This document shows positions 7,435-14,120 of a stretch of 14,249 nt of DNA, piece after piece. Each line of letters opens with the position of its first letter. The stretch's first letter is position 1. Origin of the DNA: WQUF01 sp031549525. Its GTDB lineage: Bacteria; Bacillota; Clostridia; Clostridiales; Clostridiaceae. Made by a program: the position numbers and the translations under genes. The notes below the pieces were generated by a model that searched no databases, was not told the DNA's origin, and worked only from the letters and a program-made list of their open reading frames with translations. Location of the stretch: the NCBI GenBank assembly GCA_031549525.1, contig JAVBPQ010000076.1, forward strand, positions 1 to 14,249. Reading direction: 5' to 3'.

Positions 7435-7971
7435 ATGAAACAAAACAAAACCTTTCCCTTAATACTAAGCGGACTCTTTATAGCTCTTGCTGTTACTACC
7501 CAATACATTGGTAAAGCTATACCATTTTTTAATCAGATATTGGTAGGCTCTATCATAAATGCAATTTTAATCTCATCTGTCCTATACTGCGGAGTTTATT
7601 ATGCTTGCCTTGTATCCTTATTAACACCAATAACAGCATTTTTAATAGGAGTAATACCTTCTCTTCAAGGACCCTTTGTACCATTTATATGTATTGGCAA
7701 TTTATCATTAGTAGTTGCTTTTTCAATACTTATGAAGTTAACAAATACATATAAGGAGTATATAGGAATAATAGTAAGTGCAATAATAAAATTTATATTT
7801 TTATTCATATCAGCCCAATATCTCATAGAACTGTTTGGACTTAATTTACCTGAGAAGATGATACAAGCTCTTAAAGTATCCATGGGAATAATGCAGTTTA
7901 TAACAGCATTAATAGGTGGAACCCTTGCTATTTTAATCAATAAAATGCTTAAGAAAAGAAAAGCTATCTAA
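7435..7971 (+). CDS. ECF transporter S component (substrate-binding membrane subunit), substrate unknown
   Basis: A 178-residue, very hydrophobic protein with five or six predicted membrane helices, a short basic N-terminus (MKQNKTF) and a basic C-terminus (MLKKRKAI). The size, the opening pattern 'LILSGLFIALAV' and the loop GVIPSLQGPFVPFICIGN fit the small S components of energy-coupling-factor vitamin transporters of the general ECF_trnsprt type (PF12822). S components capture a vitamin or precursor and use a shared EcfA-A'-T module, which is not encoded in this window. It does not show the hallmarks I would expect of BioY. The ribosome binding site GGAGGT (7423-7428) is 6 nt before the ATG. 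The gene ends in its own terminator before the methionine gamma-lyase promoter, so a functional link to that enzyme (for example a pyridoxal-type cofactor) is speculation. Confidence 0.72.
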   Translation: MKQNKTFPLILSGLFIALAVTTQYIGKAIPFFNQILVGSIINAILISSVLYCGVYYACLVSLLTPITAFLIGVIPSLQGPFVPFICIGNLSLVVAFSILMKLTNTYKEYIGIIVSAIIKFIFLFISAQYLIELFGLNLPEKMIQALKVSMGIMQFITALIGGTLAILINKMLKKRKAI

Positions 7972-7980
7972 AATAACAGA

Positions 7981-8003
7981 CTCTCAGAGATGAGAGGCTT
8001 TTT
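7981..8003 (+). terminator. Terminator of the S-component gene
   Basis: Stem CTCTCA (7981-7986) and TGAGAG (7991-7996) with a GAGA tetraloop, then GC and five T. The T-run is also the left arm of a second hairpin, TTTTTGCTT-gta-AAGCAAAAA (7999-8019). Confidence 0.75.
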
Positions 8004-8005
8004 GC

Positions 8006-8034
8006 TTGTAAAGCAAAAATAAAAATAGTATAAT
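8006..8034 (+). promoter_or_regulatory. Promoter of the methionine gamma-lyase gene
   Basis: TTGTAA (8006-8011), a 17-nt spacer and a perfect TATAAT (8029-8034), placing the start near 8041. The -35 lies inside the 9-bp inverted repeat 7999-8019. Confidence 0.7.
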
Positions 8035-8040
8035 AGCAAT

Positions 8041-8146
8041 TGTAAAGTTGCGAGTTTAAATACTCTATGCTATAGGTACAAATCAGACATACCTTTATTA
8101 TTGTAGTAAAAATGATACTGTAATTATTTAAAGAGGGGTTTTATAA
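8041..8146 (+). promoter_or_regulatory. Structured leader of about 106 nt before methionine gamma-lyase
   Basis: The leader can form GAGT-ttaaat-ACTC (8052-8065) and AGGTA-(11 nt)-TACCT (8074-8094), followed by an A/T-rich single-stranded part and the ribosome binding site AGAGGGG (8132-8138). It does not match the SAM-I, T-box, cobalamin or purine motifs I know, and there is no terminator before the ATG. Confidence 0.35.
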
Positions 8147-9343
8147 ATGGAAAAAAATAAGCCAATGGGATTTGCTACAAAAGCTATACATGCTGGAAAT
8201 ATTCGTGATTCTCAATATGGTTCTTTAACTATGCCTATTTATCAAAGTTCTACTTTCTTATTTGAAAATTGTGAACAAGGAGGGAATAGATTCAGCGGAA
8301 ATGAAAAGGGTTACATATATTCGCGATTAGGAAATCCTACAACAAATGTATTACAGGATAAAATTGCCATACTTGAAAATGGAGAAGCTGCAATTGCATT
8401 TTCATCTGGAATGGGTGCAATTTCATCAGTCATGTGGACTATTTGTAAAAACAAAGATCATATAATAGCTGATAGAACTCTATATGGTTGTACATTCGCT
8501 TTTTTAGAACATGGTATAAGCCGCATGGGAGTTGATGTAAGTTTTATAGATACTACGAATGAAGAAGAGCTTAAAAAAACATTAAGACCTAATACTGTAG
8601 CTGTTTATATCGAAACTCCTGCCAATCCTAATATGAAGATAATCGACTTAGAGGCTGTTTCTTCTTTAGCTCATGATTTTAATAAAGATATCAAAGTAAT
8701 CTGTGATAACACATTTGCCACACCATATCTCCAACGCCCTTTAGATCTTGGATGTGATGTTGTAGTACATTCTGCTACAAAATATTTAAATGGTCATGGA
8801 GATGTGATTGCAGGATTTGCTTGTGGAAAGGTTGATTTTATGGAGCAAGTTCGATTATTTGGGTTAAAGGATATGACAGGAGCCGTGCTTGGTCCTTTTG
8901 AAGCTTATCTAATTTTAAGAGGACTTAAGACCATGGAGATAAGGATGGACCGTCATTGTGAAAACGCTTTAAATTTAGTGGAATACTTAAAAAATCAGCC
9001 TAAGGTCATAAAGATATACTTTCCAGGTTTAAAAGAACATCCTGGATATGAAATTGCTAAGAAACAGATGAGTAAATTTGGAGGTATGATCTCCTTTGAA
9101 GTGCAAGGAGGCAAAGCTTGTGGAGCAAAACTATTAGACAATTTAAAGCTATGTACTCTTGCAGTTAGTTTAGGTGATGCTGAGACTCTCGTAGAACATC
9201 CTGCTTCTATGACACATTCTACATATACACCTGAGGAATTAAAAGAGGCAAATATACCTGAAGGATTAGTACGAGTTTCTGTAGGTCTTGAAAATATAGA
9301 AGATATAATAGATGATTTTGAGCAAAGCTTTGCTTTGATTTAA
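8147..9343 (+). CDS. megL: Methionine gamma-lyase (PLP-dependent)
   Basis: This enzyme cleaves L-methionine to methanethiol, 2-oxobutyrate and ammonia in the cytoplasm, and belongs to the Cys/Met-metabolism PLP family (fold type I). The PLP lysine is Lys212 in SATKYLNGHGD, with Asp187 in CDNTFATPYLQRP as the pyridine-nitrogen partner. Two features favour this enzyme over cystathionine gamma-synthase/lyase or O-acetylhomoserine sulfhydrylase: Cys115 in TLYGCTFAF, at the position of the P. putida active-site Cys116, and GLKDMTGAV with Lys241/Asp242, matching the K240-D241-M242 segment. The length of 398 residues is the family norm. The ribosome binding site AGAGGGG lies 8 nt before the ATG. The gene is monocistronic, with promoter 8006-8034 and terminator 9379-9421. 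Possible jobs are sulfur amino-acid catabolism for carbon and energy or methanethiol release. Side activity on homocysteine or cysteine cannot be excluded. Confidence 0.92.
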   Translation: MEKNKPMGFATKAIHAGNIRDSQYGSLTMPIYQSSTFLFENCEQGGNRFSGNEKGYIYSRLGNPTTNVLQDKIAILENGEAAIAFSSGMGAISSVMWTICKNKDHIIADRTLYGCTFAFLEHGISRMGVDVSFIDTTNEEELKKTLRPNTVAVYIETPANPNMKIIDLEAVSSLAHDFNKDIKVICDNTFATPYLQRPLDLGCDVVVHSATKYLNGHGDVIAGFACGKVDFMEQVRLFGLKDMTGAVLGPFEAYLILRGLKTMEIRMDRHCENALNLVEYLKNQPKVIKIYFPGLKEHPGYEIAKKQMSKFGGMISFEVQGGKACGAKLLDNLKLCTLAVSLGDAETLVEHPASMTHSTYTPEELKEANIPEGLVRVSVGLENIEDIIDDFEQSFALI

Positions 9344-9378
9344 AATATTTAGCACCTTTTATCAAAATATATAAATTT

Positions 9379-9421
9379 AAAAAACACTTTGCTATCTAAA
9401 TATGAAAGTAAAGTGTTTTTT
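9379..9421 (+). terminator. Terminator of methionine gamma-lyase
   Basis: A perfect 12-bp stem, AAAAAACACTTT (9379-9390) and AAAGTGTTTTTT (9410-9421), with a 19-nt loop. The six-T end is the U-tract. Confidence 0.85.
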
Positions 9422-9607
9422 AATTTATCATGATATGGCAAAAAACTCATACCTATTTTGGCTATACTTAATTGAATGTTAGTTTGAAATTTTACATTTA
9501 TACCTTTAATTGTTAGCAAATAAATGTTAAAATCATTATATGTACATAAAATTTAGTATTGTGATTTTAATAGTATCATAGTATCTGAGTTAAGTCATAA
9601 TTAATTA
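9422..9607. other. Non-coding AT-rich stretch upstream of the sugar-transport operon
   Basis: I see no gene here. The best promoter candidate for the operon is TTGTGA (9559-9564), 17 nt, TATCTG (9582-9587); its -10 is poor, so the true promoter is unresolved. If it is used, the cre site would lie downstream of the start, in roadblock position. Confidence 0.35.
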
Positions 9608-9612
9608 TTTTG

Positions 9613-9626
9613 TGTAAACGATCACA
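9613..9626 (+). promoter_or_regulatory. cre site (CcpA operator) before the sugar-transport operon
   Basis: TGTAAACGATCACA fits the cre consensus TGWAANCGNTNWCA at every position. It sits inside a larger inverted repeat, TTTTGTG-(8 nt)-CACAAAA (9608-9629), 42 nt before the start of the binding-protein gene. This predicts carbon catabolite repression by CcpA; another LacI-family repressor could also read the palindrome. Confidence 0.8.
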
Positions 9627-9667
9627 AAAATCATGTTTTATTTTATTCTTATTTTAGGGGGAGTTTT

Positions 9668-11170
9668 ATGAAAACCAAAAAAATAATGAGCTTGTTAATT
9701 ACTGCATTAATGATGGTAACTGTATTTTCAGGTTGCGGTAATGGGGGTAGTGGTGCAAATAATGATACACAAGGAAACACTACTACACAAAGCAATGAAA
9801 GTTCAGCTGATACAACGGCAGAAGCATCAGCGGACAATAGCAATACTAATACTAACACCAATACTAACACCAATTCAGCCTCTTCTGAAGTTAAGATTTT
9901 AACTGGTGTAACAGGTGGTAAAGATGATGAAGAGATGGCTAAATTCCAAGAAAGTCTAAGTAAAGCAACAGGTCTTAATGTAATAATGGAAAAGCCTTCC
10001 GATTACTCAAACACGTTGATTCAAAAATTACAAAGCGGTGAAAAATATGATTTGATTTATTTAAATCAAAAGGAATTATTAAGCCTTAATGAACAAGAAG
10101 TTCTTTCTGATATAACAGACAAGGTAAAAAATTCTAAAATTCTTACTGACAACATCGATCCTAAAGAATGGAAAGATATTGAGATAGATGGCAAATATTA
10201 TGCAGGTTTTAATAAAAAAGAAATTTTCATTCCTGTATTATTAAATAAGAAACATTTAGAACAAGCTGGAGTCGATTATAAAACTATTGAACCAACTCTA
10301 GATGGTTATTACAATGTTTTTAAAAAGCTCAAGGAAACCATTAAAACACCTCAATATTATCCTTTTGATATTGTTTTAAACGAAAATTGGGATCTGCAAC
10401 CTTGGATGGCATCTGCCAATATTAAAGGCGGAGTTATAAAGGATTCAGATGGAAAAACATATGTACCTTATGCCACAGATACGGCTGCACCTGTATGGGA
10501 ATGGCTTGCAAAACTATATGCTGAAGAGCTATTAGACCCATCTTGTGCTGTTGATAAGACCAAAGATACTCGCAGCAAACTAAGTTCAGCTTCTCAACTC
10601 ATTTCTGTATGTACAGATTGGATTGCATGGGGAGGTATGCAAAATAAAAATGCAGAGGCCTCTGGAGTATCATCAGATGACTATGAAATTGTAATGCTTC
10701 CAGGCGTTAAAACACCAGACGGCAACTATATGCTTAGAAAAGGAAATGCCAGCCTTTGGGGTATCCCTGTTAATGCAAATAACCCAGATGGAGCATTTAA
10801 AGTACTTGAATACTTTGCTACACAAGAAGGTGGTATGCTGCTTTCTGTTGGTATTGAAGGTGTAGATTATACAAAAGATGGAGATAAAATTACATTAACA
10901 GATACAGGAGCCGCACATTTAAACGATCATGGTGCACCATTTCCTATAAATAAAAATTTCGAAAACCCCTTAGGATATAATCCAGGCATAGAAGATGCAC
11001 TGAGCCTTGAACAATATGCATCTATTGAAACACCTATACAAAATGAGCAAGATTATAAAGAAATTGTGGGCAAATGGGGTGTTATGATAGTAAAAGGTGA
11101 TACATCTGTAGCTGATGGTTTAAAAAATATGAGAGAAGAATTAGTTTCTAGAGGAGTTTGTGAAAAATAA
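9668..11170 (+). CDS. Lipoprotein solute-binding protein of an Lpl-type (CUT1) sugar ABC transporter
   Basis: This surface-anchored receptor should deliver a carbohydrate, probably an oligosaccharide, to the permeases encoded next. A lipoprotein signal peptide (MKTKKIMSLLITALMMVTVF) ends in the lipobox FSGC with Cys23 as lipidation site. Residues 24-72 are a low-complexity Gly/Asn/Thr/Ser linker with five Asn-Thr repeats (59-68). The mature family-1 extracellular solute-binding fold follows, with an aromatic-rich stretch about 235-245 (WDLQPWMAS) that may face the sugar. The 500-residue length and the gene order resemble LplA/YtcQ proteins, for which uronide or pectin-derived oligosaccharides have been proposed; the substrate here is not determined. 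The ribosome binding site AGGGGGAG is 4 nt before the ATG. A long hairpin separates it from the permease genes, and a cre site lies upstream. Confidence 0.88.
   Translation: MKTKKIMSLLITALMMVTVFSGCGNGGSGANNDTQGNTTTQSNESSADTTAEASADNSNTNTNTNTNTNSASSEVKILTGVTGGKDDEEMAKFQESLSKATGLNVIMEKPSDYSNTLIQKLQSGEKYDLIYLNQKELLSLNEQEVLSDITDKVKNSKILTDNIDPKEWKDIEIDGKYYAGFNKKEIFIPVLLNKKHLEQAGVDYKTIEPTLDGYYNVFKKLKETIKTPQYYPFDIVLNENWDLQPWMASANIKGGVIKDSDGKTYVPYATDTAAPVWEWLAKLYAEELLDPSCAVDKTKDTRSKLSSASQLISVCTDWIAWGGMQNKNAEASGVSSDDYEIVMLPGVKTPDGNYMLRKGNASLWGIPVNANNPDGAFKVLEYFATQEGGMLLSVGIEGVDYTKDGDKITLTDTGAAHLNDHGAPFPINKNFENPLGYNPGIEDALSLEQYASIETPIQNEQDYKEIVGKWGVMIVKGDTSVADGLKNMREELVSRGVCEK
9842..9874 (+). repeat. 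In-frame Asn-Thr tandem repeat in the lipoprotein linker
   Basis: Codons alternate AAT/AAC and ACT/ACC to give (Asn-Thr)x5-Asn. Part of it is a perfect 12-bp duplication, AATACTAACACC at 9848-9859 and 9860-9871. Six- or twelve-base slippage would keep the frame and vary the spacer between lipid anchor and binding domain. Confidence 0.85.
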
Positions 11171-11194
11171 AGGCATAATTTAACGATAAGATAT

Positions 11195-11251
11195 GGGAAT
11201 AAATAAAAGACAACTTTACTAAATTTTTAGTATAAGTTGCTTTTAATTCCC
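11195..11251 (+). terminator. Long intergenic stem-loop between binding-protein and permease genes
   Basis: Paired segments in order are GGGAAT/ATTCCC, TAAAAG/CTTTTA, CAACTT/AAGTTG and TACTAA/TTAGTA, with small bulges and a 4-nt loop: about 24 pairs in 57 nt. The immediate 3' sequence (TAAAAACCTTTTTG) is not a clean U-tract. It is more likely a leaky terminator or 3' mRNA protector that keeps the binding protein more abundant than the permeases. Confidence 0.65.
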
Positions 11252-11294
11252 TAAAAACCTTTTTGTTATATCATGCATTGTGAGGAGGGTTATT

Positions 11295-12200
11295 TTGGCG
11301 AACAATAAATTGTTTAAACAAATGTATAAGTATAGAATGATTTATATTATGCTTATCCCTGTTGCTATATATTTTATAGTATTTTCATATTATCCTTTAT
11401 ATTTAGGTATCATAAGCAGTTTCATGAAGTCAAAAATGATAGGAGCACCTGAATTTACTGGGTTTACAAACTATAAAGATGTTTTGCAAAGTCCATTATT
11501 TAGCCAATCCTTTATAAATGTCCTTATTGTTGGAATAGGAACATTTATAATACAATTTATTTTAGGACTTTTGATAGCTTTATCTCTAAATGAATTAAAA
11601 TCAAAATTTATAAAGACTTCTATACAGTCATCAACTTATTTACCTTACCTTTTGTCCTGGTCAGTAGTAGGAGGTATGTGGATAAAGCTTTTAGGACCAA
11701 CTGGTATTGTAAATGGATTTCTCCAATTAATATATGGCAGCTCATTTAAATCCATTATATTTATGTCTGAACCAAAATTTGCAAGGGAAATAATGATTCT
11801 AACAGGTTCGTGGAAAGTTGCAGGTTATTATGCTGTTTTATTTTTAGCTGCTATTGTAAGCATAGATGAGAGCATTTACGAAGCTGCAGCTATTGATGGA
11901 GCATCTAGACTTCGTCAAATCGTTCAAATCATAATTCCAAGCCTAGTTCCTACCATGAAAGTTATAACTGTTTTAAGCTCCATGGGTATTCTTAGAAACT
12001 TTGATCAAATTTTTGTCATGCAAAACTCTATCATCCTTGATAAAATCAGAAATCCTCTATACCTTATATATTCAGATGGAATAATAAATTTTAAAGTTGG
12101 TTTTGCAACAGCAGCATCTACTTTAGTTCTAATAGCTACATTTATAATTGCAACTATTGTAAGAAAGCTCACAAAATATGATGATACTTATATTAATTAA
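11295..12200 (+). CDS. Lpl-type sugar ABC transporter permease, first subunit (LplB/YteP-like)
   Basis: An integral membrane half-channel of a CUT1 carbohydrate importer. The 301-residue protein has about six membrane helices; the first spans about 16-40 and ends in FSYYPLYLGIISSF, typical of the LplB (COG4209) group. The cytoplasmic EAA loop that docks the ATPase is YEAAAIDGASRLRQIVQIII (195-214), followed by Pro215. The start was moved to the TTG at 11295 because AGGAGGG (11283-11289) lies 5 nt upstream; the GTG at 11280 would put this ribosome binding site within the coding part. It follows the solute-binding gene after a 124-nt gap holding a long hairpin and is 14 nt from the second permease. 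No ATPase gene is present, as is usual for CUT1 operons served by a shared MsmX/MsmK-type ATPase. Confidence 0.9.
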   Translation: MANNKLFKQMYKYRMIYIMLIPVAIYFIVFSYYPLYLGIISSFMKSKMIGAPEFTGFTNYKDVLQSPLFSQSFINVLIVGIGTFIIQFILGLLIALSLNELKSKFIKTSIQSSTYLPYLLSWSVVGGMWIKLLGPTGIVNGFLQLIYGSSFKSIIFMSEPKFAREIMILTGSWKVAGYYAVLFLAAIVSIDESIYEAAAIDGASRLRQIVQIIIPSLVPTMKVITVLSSMGILRNFDQIFVMQNSIILDKIRNPLYLIYSDGIINFKVGFATAASTLVLIATFIIATIVRKLTKYDDTYIN

Positions 12201-12214
12201 TTGAGAGGTATTAT

Positions 12215-13087
12215 ATGTTTAAAAGTAAACAAAGCTTAAAAAATGAACTTTCCATTTGGCAAAAGATTATTATGTATTTATTCTTGTTTTTTATCTTTAT
12301 AATTACAGTCATTCCAATGTGGAATGTCCTTGTGATGAGCACATCAACAGCTGCAAGTGCTCAAGAAGCAGGATTAAAACTTTGGTGGTCGAGTTTTACT
12401 TTCGAAGGGTATGAATATATGTTTAGAATAGCTAAATTTGGAAGACCATTTGCAAATTCTTTATTTGTAACTGTTACATCAACCAGCATACAAGTTATTC
12501 TATCCTCTCTTGCTGGATATATTTTAATTCAAAGAGAATTACCCTTTAAGAAAGCTATTACATCATTTATTTTAGTCACCATGATGGTTCCAGGAGATTT
12601 GACTCTTGTTCCAATATATCAGTTAAACAAACAATTAAATCTTCTAAACTCTTACACAGGACTTATTGTAAATGGATTAGTATCAGGCTTTTGTATAATG
12701 CTCATGAGAAATTATTTTCTTTCAGTGCCTTATTCTCTTGCTGAATCTGCTCGTTTAGATGGAGCTTCTGAGTTTAATATTTTTTCTAAGATATATATGC
12801 CTGTTTCTATCCCTGGAGCAGTAACTATATTCTTTCTAGAATTTGTTAATAAATGGAATGCAATTATGATACCTGCGACAATTACAACTAAACCAGAATT
12901 TTTTACCCTGCCGCTAACTATTAGAAATCTAATAATGTCTACAAATTCTACTTCAGGTGCGCCACCAGTACCAGATAATGCTTTTATGGCATCTATTGTA
13001 GTTTCAGCAATACCATTAGTGCTCATCTATATTTTTGCTCAAAAATTCTTGCTCTCTGGAATAACTGTTGGTGCTATAAAAGAATAA
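12215..13087 (+). CDS. Lpl-type sugar ABC transporter permease, second subunit (LplC/YtcP-like)
   Basis: The second half-channel of the importer, 290 residues with about six membrane helices. It has the LplC/UgpE (COG0395) signature: a first helix ending in TVIPMWNVLVMSTS, the short soluble stretch with GLKLWWSSFTFEGYEYMF (53-70), and an EAA loop AESARLDGASEFNIFSKIYM (176-195) with Pro196. The ribosome binding site GAGAGGT (12203-12209) is 5 nt before the ATG and the gap to the first permease is only 14 nt, so the two are co-translated. The serine hydrolase gene follows after 24 nt with no terminator, so the hydrolase belongs to the same transcript. Its partner in the membrane is the first permease; the ATPase is encoded elsewhere. 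Confidence 0.9.
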   Translation: MFKSKQSLKNELSIWQKIIMYLFLFFIFIITVIPMWNVLVMSTSTAASAQEAGLKLWWSSFTFEGYEYMFRIAKFGRPFANSLFVTVTSTSIQVILSSLAGYILIQRELPFKKAITSFILVTMMVPGDLTLVPIYQLNKQLNLLNSYTGLIVNGLVSGFCIMLMRNYFLSVPYSLAESARLDGASEFNIFSKIYMPVSIPGAVTIFFLEFVNKWNAIMIPATITTKPEFFTLPLTIRNLIMSTNSTSGAPPVPDNAFMASIVVSAIPLVLIYIFAQKFLLSGITVGAIKE

Positions 13088-13111
13088 AAAACTTTAAAAA
13101 GGAAGCATTAA

Positions 13112-14059
13112 ATGATCAAGGAATTTTTTGAAAAAGTAGAGCCTGAAAAGGTAGGTCTAAACAGCTATAATCTTGAAAAAATTATAGAATTTTTAACATC
13201 AGAAAAAAAGTTAGATATACACAGTTTTTTGGTTATAAAACACGGATATTTGATATTTGAAAAATATTTTAGAGATAATGAAAGAGAAACACCTCATGTG
13301 ATGTATTCTGTTAGTAAAAGCTTTACATCTATAGCTATTGGAATTTTATATGATGAAAAGATGCTGAAATTAGACGATCCTATTATTGACTTCTTTCCAG
13401 AGCATAAATATTTAATAGACCATGAATATAAAAATGAGATTACAATAAGACATCTTTTAACCATGAGTGCAGGGCTTTCTGTAAATGAAGGAGAGAGCTT
13501 TGATAGTTTTGATTTAGCTAAATTTTATTTTCTAAGCCCTGTAAAGTACAAGCCAGGAACCCATTTTGAATACTCTAGTGCAGCTACTTATATCCTTTCA
13601 GCAATTGTTTCAAAAATTACAAAGAAAAGCCTTCACGAATTTTTAATAGAAAGAGTATTTAAACCCTTAAATATAATGATAACAGGATGGTTATCATGCC
13701 CAAAAGGAATTAGCATGGGCGGATATGGACTTTTTATATGCGCTTATGATATGGCAAAATTTGCTCAAATGCTTTTAAATAATGGATCCTTTAAAGGTAT
13801 GAGAATAGTTTCTAAAGAATGGATAGATCTTGCCACAACAAAACAAATTGAAACGTTTGGTAATGATAATAAAGATATTGATTGGCAGGCTGGATATGGA
13901 TTTCAATTTTGGAGATGTTCATTTAATGCATATAGAGCAGATGGAATGAAAGGTCAATATATTGTAGTAATACCTGAAAAAAATATGTCCCTAATTATTA
14001 CAAGCTGCATTGAAAAAATGCAAATTCCTTTAGATGGTATTAAAAAATATCTCATATAA
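13112..14059 (+). CDS. Cytosolic serine hydrolase, beta-lactamase/esterase (class C-like) family
   Basis: A penicillin-binding-protein-fold hydrolase. The nucleophile motif S-x-x-K is YSVSK (Ser66, Lys69). The Tyr motif is FEYSSAATY with Tyr154-Ser-Ser156 (Asn of the usual Y-x-N replaced by Ser). The third box is ADGMKGQYIVVIP (276-288, Lys280-Gly281). The sequence resembles EstB-type esterases and 6-aminohexanoate-dimer hydrolases more than true beta-lactamases. There is no signal peptide or lipobox, so it should act in the cytoplasm, unlike cell-wall peptidases. It is the last gene of the sugar-transport operon, 24 nt after the second permease, with ribosome binding site AAGGAAG 6 nt before the ATG. 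The context suggests it trims an ester- or amide-linked group from the imported compound, but this is inference. An antibiotic-resistance role is unlikely for a leaderless enzyme with a non-canonical second box. Confidence 0.85.
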   Translation: MIKEFFEKVEPEKVGLNSYNLEKIIEFLTSEKKLDIHSFLVIKHGYLIFEKYFRDNERETPHVMYSVSKSFTSIAIGILYDEKMLKLDDPIIDFFPEHKYLIDHEYKNEITIRHLLTMSAGLSVNEGESFDSFDLAKFYFLSPVKYKPGTHFEYSSAATYILSAIVSKITKKSLHEFLIERVFKPLNIMITGWLSCPKGISMGGYGLFICAYDMAKFAQMLLNNGSFKGMRIVSKEWIDLATTKQIETFGNDNKDIDWQAGYGFQFWRCSFNAYRADGMKGQYIVVIPEKNMSLIITSCIEKMQIPLDGIKKYLI

Positions 14060-14075
14060 AATTTTTAACTTAAAA

Positions 14076-14105
14076 AATCCTCTACTCTAGATGGAGCAGA
14101 GGATT
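14076..14105. terminator. Bidirectional terminator at the end of the sugar operon
   Basis: The stem AATCCTCTACTCT (14076-14088) pairs with GGAGCAGAGGATT (14093-14105), with one A/C mismatch, one G-T pair and an AGAT loop. Six T lie slightly downstream on the plus side, and a six-T run follows directly on the minus side. Confidence 0.85.
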
Positions 14106-14120
14106 CATTATTTTTTAATA

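Noticed and set aside
7435..7971. S component as BioY (biotin)
   Set aside because: The glycine/alanine-rich motifs typical of BioY are missing and no BirA-type operator is visible upstream, so only the general ECF S-component call is kept.
8041..8146. Possible SAM (S-box) or T-box riboswitch before methionine gamma-lyase
   Set aside because: None of the conserved S-box segments and no T-box sequence (AGGGTGG-type) is present, and there is no terminator ahead of the start codon. Kept only as an unassigned structured leader.
9649..9873. Minus-strand frame encoding a Val-Leu repeat, membrane-like peptide
   Set aside because: It is the complement of the Asn-Thr repeat and lipoprotein leader on the plus strand. 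The hydrophobic run is an artefact of reading that repeat backwards, and there is no ribosome binding site.
12730..13026. 98-residue minus-strand frame inside the second permease
   Set aside because: Antisense to a well-supported permease, with no ribosome binding site.
13112..14059. Secreted beta-lactamase or resistance gene
   Set aside because: No signal peptide or lipobox, the Tyr box is YSS rather than YxN, and it is embedded in a sugar-uptake operon.
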